From the NCBI RefSeq assembly GCF_012328925.1, contig NZ_JAAXLS010000042.1, positions 1-57,998 of the forward strand: a stretch of 57,998 nucleotides of DNA, in the 5' to 3' direction. Position 1 is the stretch's first letter, and the number at the start of each line of letters is the position of its first letter. Under the pieces are notes generated by a model. The model ran no database searches and was not told the origin of the DNA. It saw only the letters and a list, made by a program, of their open reading frames with translations. Shown here one piece after another: positions 54,787 through 57,998 of the stretch. Source of the stretch: Amycolatopsis acididurans. GTDB lineage: Bacteria > Actinomycetota > Actinomycetes > Mycobacteriales > Pseudonocardiaceae. A program made the position numbers and the translations under genes.

Positions 54787-54800
54787 TGCAATCGTTTGCG
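54787..54800 (-). promoter_or_regulatory. LacI-type operator before the ABC transporter operon
   Basis: TGCAATCGTTTGCG, one mismatch from the copies at 49266 and 56862. Lies 82 bp upstream of the binding-protein start and 100 bp before gntR, in the divergent region. Confidence 0.65.
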
Positions 54801-54844
54801 CTGATGTTAGGTGAAGGCGCCTCACGGAGCAGGCGTCCTTGGCA

Positions 54845-54877
54845 ATTGGTTGACAATCCGCTAGATTGTCAACCAAT
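54845..54877 (+). promoter_or_regulatory. perfect inverted repeat over the gntR promoter
   Basis: 13-bp arms ATTGGTTGACAAT / ATTGTCAACCAAT around CCGCTAG, ending 22 bp before the gntR start. The left arm contains TTGACA (54850-54855), a likely -35, so binding would repress gntR. The TTGTCAACCAA half is typical of FCD-type GntR operators. The right arm gives a mirrored TTGACA for the minus strand, so the ABC operon may share it. Confidence 0.75.
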
Positions 54878-54899
54878 CTGTCACGAAACTGGAGGCGCG

Positions 54900-55553
54900 A
54901 TGGCGGCAGAGCAGCACGCGAGTGTGCTCCCGGAGGCGATCTACGAGACCTTGCGGTCGAGCATCATCGCGCAGGATGTCGCACCCGGCTCGACGGTGAC
55001 CGAGTCCGCCGTTGCCACACGGTTCGGGGTCGCCCGCCAGACCGCCAAGGCCGCGATCGAGCGGCTCGTCGCGGACGGGCTATTGCGCCGTGAGAAGCAC
55101 AAAGCCGCACGCGTGCCCGAACTCAGCGCGGCCGAGATCGCCGATCTCTACGAGAGCCGCACGGTCGTCGAGTCGGCCGCAGTCGCACGCCTCGATGGCA
55201 TCCCCGCCGCGGCGCTGGCCGCCCACCGTGCCCTGATCGAGGCCGGCGCCGATTTCGCCCACCACGACATCGCGTTCCACCGCGCGCTCGTCGCCGGCCA
55301 GTCCAGTTCACGGCTCGCCCGCATGCACGCGCTCATCATGGGCGAGGTCGAGCTCTGCATCGGACAGGTGCAAGCAGCTCACCTGCTCAGCGCCGAAGAC
55401 GTGGTGGAACAGCACCAAGGCATCCTCGACGCCATTCTCGCCGGCGATTCCGCCCGCGCGGCCCGTCTCACGGCCGAACACATCGCCGTCAGCCGCGACC
55501 GCCTGCTCGCATACGTGGACTCCCGAATCCCACCGAAAGGCATACCGTGGTGA
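54900..55553 (+). CDS. GntR-family regulator, FCD subfamily
   Basis: 217 residues. N-terminal winged helix (AIYETLRSSIIAQDVAPGSTVTESAVATRFGVARQTAKAAIERLVADGLL) and an all-helical FCD effector domain with metal-binding His/Asp positions (HHDIAFHRALV; EQHQGILDAI; AEHIAVSRDRLLAY). Such regulators respond to organic acids. ATG follows GGAGG by 5 nt. Its stop overlaps the oxidase start, so it is co-transcribed with the enzyme it probably controls. Confidence 0.9.
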   Translation: MAAEQHASVLPEAIYETLRSSIIAQDVAPGSTVTESAVATRFGVARQTAKAAIERLVADGLLRREKHKAARVPELSAAEIADLYESRTVVESAAVARLDGIPAAALAAHRALIEAGADFAHHDIAFHRALVAGQSSSRLARMHALIMGEVELCIGQVQAAHLLSAEDVVEQHQGILDAILAGDSARAARLTAEHIAVSRDRLLAYVDSRIPPKGIPW

Positions 55554-56788
55554 CCCGTCAGGTTCCGAAGCCGAGCGAGCTGTTCGAGCTGATGAAGTTC
55601 AAGAAGCCGCAGCTCAACGCCAAGAAGCGCCGGCTGGATGCCGCGCTGACGATCAACGACCTCCGGACGATCGCGAAGCGCCGCACCCCCAAGGCCGCGT
55701 TCGACTACACGGACGGCTCCGCGGAGGACGAGATCTCGCTGGCCCGCGCACGCCAGGCCTTCCTCGACGTCGAGTTCAGCCCCTCGATTCTGCGCGGCCT
55801 GTCCGACACGGTCGACACGTCGACGGAGATCTTCGGCGGCCCGTCGGCCTTGCCGTTCGCGATCGCGCCGACGGGCTTCACCCGGCTCATGCAGACCGAG
55901 GGCGAGACCGCCGGCGCGGCGGCCGCGGCCGCCGCCGGCATCCCGTTCACGCTCTCCACACTCGGCACGACCTCGATCGAGAAGGTCAAGGAAGCCAACC
56001 CGAACGGCCGCAACTGGTTCCAGCTCTATGTCATGCGTGAGCGGGAGATCTCCTACGACCTCGCGCAGCGCGCCGCCAAGGCCGGGTTCGACACGCTGTT
56101 CTTCACGGTCGACACCCCCGTCGCGGGCGCACGCCTGCGCGACAAACGCAACGGTTTCTCGATTCCGCCACAGCTGAACCCGGGCACGATCGTCAACGCG
56201 ATCCCGAGGCCCTGGTGGTGGTGGGATTTCCTGACCACACCCAAGCTCGAGTTCGCCTCGCTGAGCTCGACCGGTGGCACGGTCGGCGAGTTGCTCAACG
56301 CCGCGATGGACCCGACGATCTCGTTCGACGACCTCGCGGTCATCCGGGACCTGTTCCCGGGCAAGATCGTCGTCAAGGGTGTGCAGAACGTCGCGGACTC
56401 GAAGAAGCTCGTCGACCTCGGGGTCGACGGGATCGTGCTGTCCAACCACGGCGGTCGCCAGCTCGACCGCGCACCGGTCCCGTTCCACCTGCTGCCGGAA
56501 GTGGTGCGCGAGGTCGGCAACGACACCGAGATCGCGATCGACACCGGCATCATGTCGGGCGCGGACATCGTCGCCTCGATCGCCCTTGGCGCGAAGTTCA
56601 CCCTCGTGGGCCGTGCCTACTTGTACGGGCTGATGGCGGGCGGCCGCGAGGGGGTCGACCGTATGATTCACATCCTGCGCGACCAGATCGAGCGCACGAT
56701 GAAGCTGCTCGGCGTCGCGACACTCCAGGAGCTCGCGCCCACGCACGTGACTCAGCTGCAGAGGCTGATTCCGCGGCGGACGGCCTAG
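55547..56788 (+). CDS. FMN-dependent alpha-hydroxyacid oxidase/dehydrogenase
   Basis: 413 residues, TIM-barrel family of lactate and glycolate oxidases. FMN/substrate motifs LPFAIAPTGFTRLMQTEGE, FQLYVMREREI, DTPVAGARLRDKRNGF and the signature LSNHGGRQLDRAP with catalytic His and substrate Arg, then DTGIMSGADIVASIALGA. Probably oxidises a 2-hydroxyacid; substrate unknown. Two tandem GTG codons (55547, 55550) are possible starts; the second overlaps the gntR stop as GTGA. Confidence 0.88.
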   Translation: MVTRQVPKPSELFELMKFKKPQLNAKKRRLDAALTINDLRTIAKRRTPKAAFDYTDGSAEDEISLARARQAFLDVEFSPSILRGLSDTVDTSTEIFGGPSALPFAIAPTGFTRLMQTEGETAGAAAAAAAGIPFTLSTLGTTSIEKVKEANPNGRNWFQLYVMREREISYDLAQRAAKAGFDTLFFTVDTPVAGARLRDKRNGFSIPPQLNPGTIVNAIPRPWWWWDFLTTPKLEFASLSSTGGTVGELLNAAMDPTISFDDLAVIRDLFPGKIVVKGVQNVADSKKLVDLGVDGIVLSNHGGRQLDRAPVPFHLLPEVVREVGNDTEIAIDTGIMSGADIVASIALGAKFTLVGRAYLYGLMAGGREGVDRMIHILRDQIERTMKLLGVATLQELAPTHVTQLQRLIPRRTA

Positions 56789-56861
56789 CACCGAGGTCCC
56801 ATCGACACCGATACACCCCCCACCGAACGGTATTGCCTTCTCCTTCGCGCTCGTGGCACAA

Positions 56862-56875
56862 TGCAAACGATTGCA
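56862..56875 (+). promoter_or_regulatory. LacI-type operator before the SnoaL/lactonase unit
   Basis: TGCAAACGATTGCA, exact reverse complement of the site at 49266-49279. It lies 67-80 bp upstream of the SnoaL-like start. Confidence 0.7.
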
Positions 56876-56941
56876 CAAGGCTGGCAACGGCTCAGCTCCG
56901 CGTGAGCCGGGTCCCTGTCACGACCAGATCTGGAGTCAGGA

Positions 56942-57433
56942 ATGTCCCAAGACGATTTCGAGGCACTCAAGGCGCGCATGCAGGCTTTGGAGGACCGGAA
57001 CGCGATCATCGACACGCTGACGCAGTATGGCCAGGCCCTCGACTACGGCGACTTCGATCGGCTGGTGGACTGCTTCACAGACGACGCGGTGCGTGAAAAC
57101 AGGCGACCGGATGGCTCGGTCCACCGCTGGGAAGGCCGCGCAGGCACAATCGATTTCGCGAGCCGCCACTCGCATGCTCCTGACCTCTATCACAAGCACC
57201 TCGCGCTCAACCCGCACATCGAACTGCACGGCGACACCGCGAACGTGGTGAGCTACATGTTCCGTTTCGATGCGGGAGACGGCGAGCGGTCGTTTATCTG
57301 GGGCCTGGGCCGGTATCTGGACACAATGAAGCGGGATCCCGACGGACGCTGGCGCATCCAGCACCGCGTTTCGGAGATCGAGGATCAGTGGCCGGGCCGA
57401 TTTGTACTGACGGGGTTCCAGGAGAAGGCTTGA
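56942..57433 (+). CDS. SnoaL-like polyketide-cyclase/dehydratase-fold protein
   Basis: 163 residues, SnoaL_4-type NTF2 fold: LEDRNAIIDTLTQYGQALDYGDFDRLVDCFTDDAV at the start, HKHLALNPHIELHGDTANVVSYMFRF in the middle and GRWRIQHRVSEIED at the end. Relatives include dehydratases and hydroxylase partners in aromatic catabolism. Overlaps the lactonase start by 4 bp (TTGA). Confidence 0.8.
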   Translation: MSQDDFEALKARMQALEDRNAIIDTLTQYGQALDYGDFDRLVDCFTDDAVRENRRPDGSVHRWEGRAGTIDFASRHSHAPDLYHKHLALNPHIELHGDTANVVSYMFRFDAGDGERSFIWGLGRYLDTMKRDPDGRWRIQHRVSEIEDQWPGRFVLTGFQEKA

Positions 57434-57870
57434 GCACTCGCGAGCGCCACGAAGCGATCGAGCCGCGCTTCGAGCTACTGCTCGACCTTGATGGGCCGGT
57501 GCGGACGCTGGGCGCCGGCTATCACTTCGTAGAGGGGCCGGTCTGGCACCCCACCGAGCATTATCTGCTCTTCTCCGACATACCCGGAGACGTTCGCCGT
57601 CGATGGGACGAATCCGGTGTCACCGAGGTCGCGTGCCCTACCCGCAACGGAAACGGCATGACGTACGACCGGGACCTCAACCTTCTGGTGTGCGAGCACG
57701 CGACCTCCTCCGTCGCCCGATACGGCAACGATGGCACACGATCAGAGCTCGCAACCCATTTCGAAGGTCGCGAACTGAACAGTCCCAACGACATTGTCGT
57801 GCATTCCGACGGCTCGATCTATTTCACCGATCCGCTGTACGGCCGGATGCCGGGGTACGGGGTCGAGCGT
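57430..57870 (+). pseudogene. SMP-30/gluconolactonase-type lactonase, interrupted by an insertion sequence
   Basis: 147 intact codons: GYHFVEGPVWHPTEHYLLFSDIPGDVRRRWD (metal ligand Glu), NGNGMTYDRDLNLLVCEHATSSV, NSPNDIVVHSDGSIYFTDPLYGRMPGYGVE. These are blades 1 to 3 of a six-bladed propeller. After GYGVE the reading changes abruptly into an insertion-sequence end, so the remaining half of the gene is displaced beyond the window or lost. TTG start inferred from overlap with the SnoaL stop; an ATG is not available nearby. Confidence 0.75.
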
Positions 57871-57998
57871 GGGGACTGTAAAACGAGCGGTGTAATTCCC
57901 GATCATGGAAGTGCACCTGATGACCGACATGATGTCCGGCGTGGAGAACGCTGAGGACTTGAACCCCGTGTCCGGGCTGGATGGCCTGGACGAGCAGC
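57871..57998 (+). mobile_element. IS256-family-like insertion sequence, left end
   Basis: Starts about GGGGACTGTAAAACGAGCGG, resembling the terminal repeat of actinobacterial IS256-type elements, and runs off the window. Its transposase frame begins 34 bp inside. The boundary is placed where the lactonase similarity stops; the exact first base and the target duplication cannot be fixed without the other end. Confidence 0.65.
57905..57998 (+). CDS. transposase N-terminus (partial)
   Basis: 31 codons open to the right edge: MTDMMSGVENAEDLNPVSGL, then DGLDEQ. This is the kind of N-terminus that precedes the LxxRARxEGLQLTGEGGLL region of IS256 transposases. ATG at 57905 or 57920. Confidence 0.55.
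   Translation, partial: MEVHLMTDMMSGVENAEDLNPVSGLDGLDEQ

Noticed and set aside
1..57998. CRISPR arrays, tRNA or rRNA genes
   Set aside because: No regularly spaced repeats and no cloverleaf or rRNA-like sequence was noticed when reading the window; not a computed search.

Overview
High-GC actinobacterial chromosome segment. The family repertoire (DUF6292-type protein, SARP/BTAD regulator, DUF574-type SAM methyltransferase, DevS-like kinase, QcrB-type cytochrome b, Sec-containing formate dehydrogenase) points to a Pseudonocardiaceae-like organism, Amycolatopsis being the most likely guess. This rests on recognised families, not on a database search.

Layout. 0-0.5 kb: 3' end of a DevS/DosT-like sensor kinase. 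0.85-8.1 kb (minus): hemerythrin-narGHJI, with a DosR/DevR-like box just upstream of the hemerythrin start. 8.3-11.3 kb: DUF4190 protein, membrane-anchored serine protease with a zinc ribbon, and a membrane protein. 11.5-17.3 kb: complete fructose PTS operon (fruR, fruK, EIIA, EIIBC, HPr, EI) with a clear promoter and DeoR-type repeats. 17.4-21.8 kb: small membrane proteins, DUF6292 protein, PhnD-like protein, a decayed DMT transporter, DUF4396 protein and a GPR1/FUN34/YaaH acetate-type transporter. 22-29.8 kb (minus): tightly coupled poxB, enolase-superfamily protein, FAD/Fe-S 2-hydroxyacid oxidase and GH15 operon. 29.9-34.6 kb (minus): five overlapping genes for an alternative respiratory branch (ctaC, frameshifted ctaD, small membrane protein, CtaG-like, orphan cytochrome b). 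34.7-40.2 kb: formate dehydrogenase operon whose catalytic subunit reads through an in-frame TGA as selenocysteine. 40.2-48.8 kb: holin-like protein, a deleted FAD desaturase, P450, SAM methyltransferase, BBE-type oxidase, SARP regulator, and a sigma-J relic. 48.8-58 kb: catabolic island (SnoaL-like proteins, ATZ/TRZ-type amidohydrolase, spermidine/putrescine-type ABC transporter, GntR regulator, alpha-hydroxyacid oxidase, SMP-30 lactonase). The lactonase is cut at the right edge by an IS256-like element.

How it fits together. The first 40 kb is largely energy metabolism under low oxygen or alternative donors: nitrate respiration, formate and 2-hydroxyacid/pyruvate oxidation, acetate movement, and an extra cytochrome b/oxidase branch. 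A 36-nt intergenic element with fixed spacing occurs four times: before DUF6292, before DUF4396/acetate transporter, before poxB, and between ctaC and the fdh operon. It ties these units into a candidate undescribed regulon. In the right-hand island a LacI-type palindrome (TGCAAwCGwTTGCA) sits before the amidohydrolase, the ABC-transporter operon and the SnoaL/lactonase unit, and a perfect 13-bp inverted repeat covers the gntR promoter. Several genes are visibly decaying: DMT transporter, FAD desaturase, sigma-J, ctaD and lactonase. No tRNA, rRNA or CRISPR array was seen.
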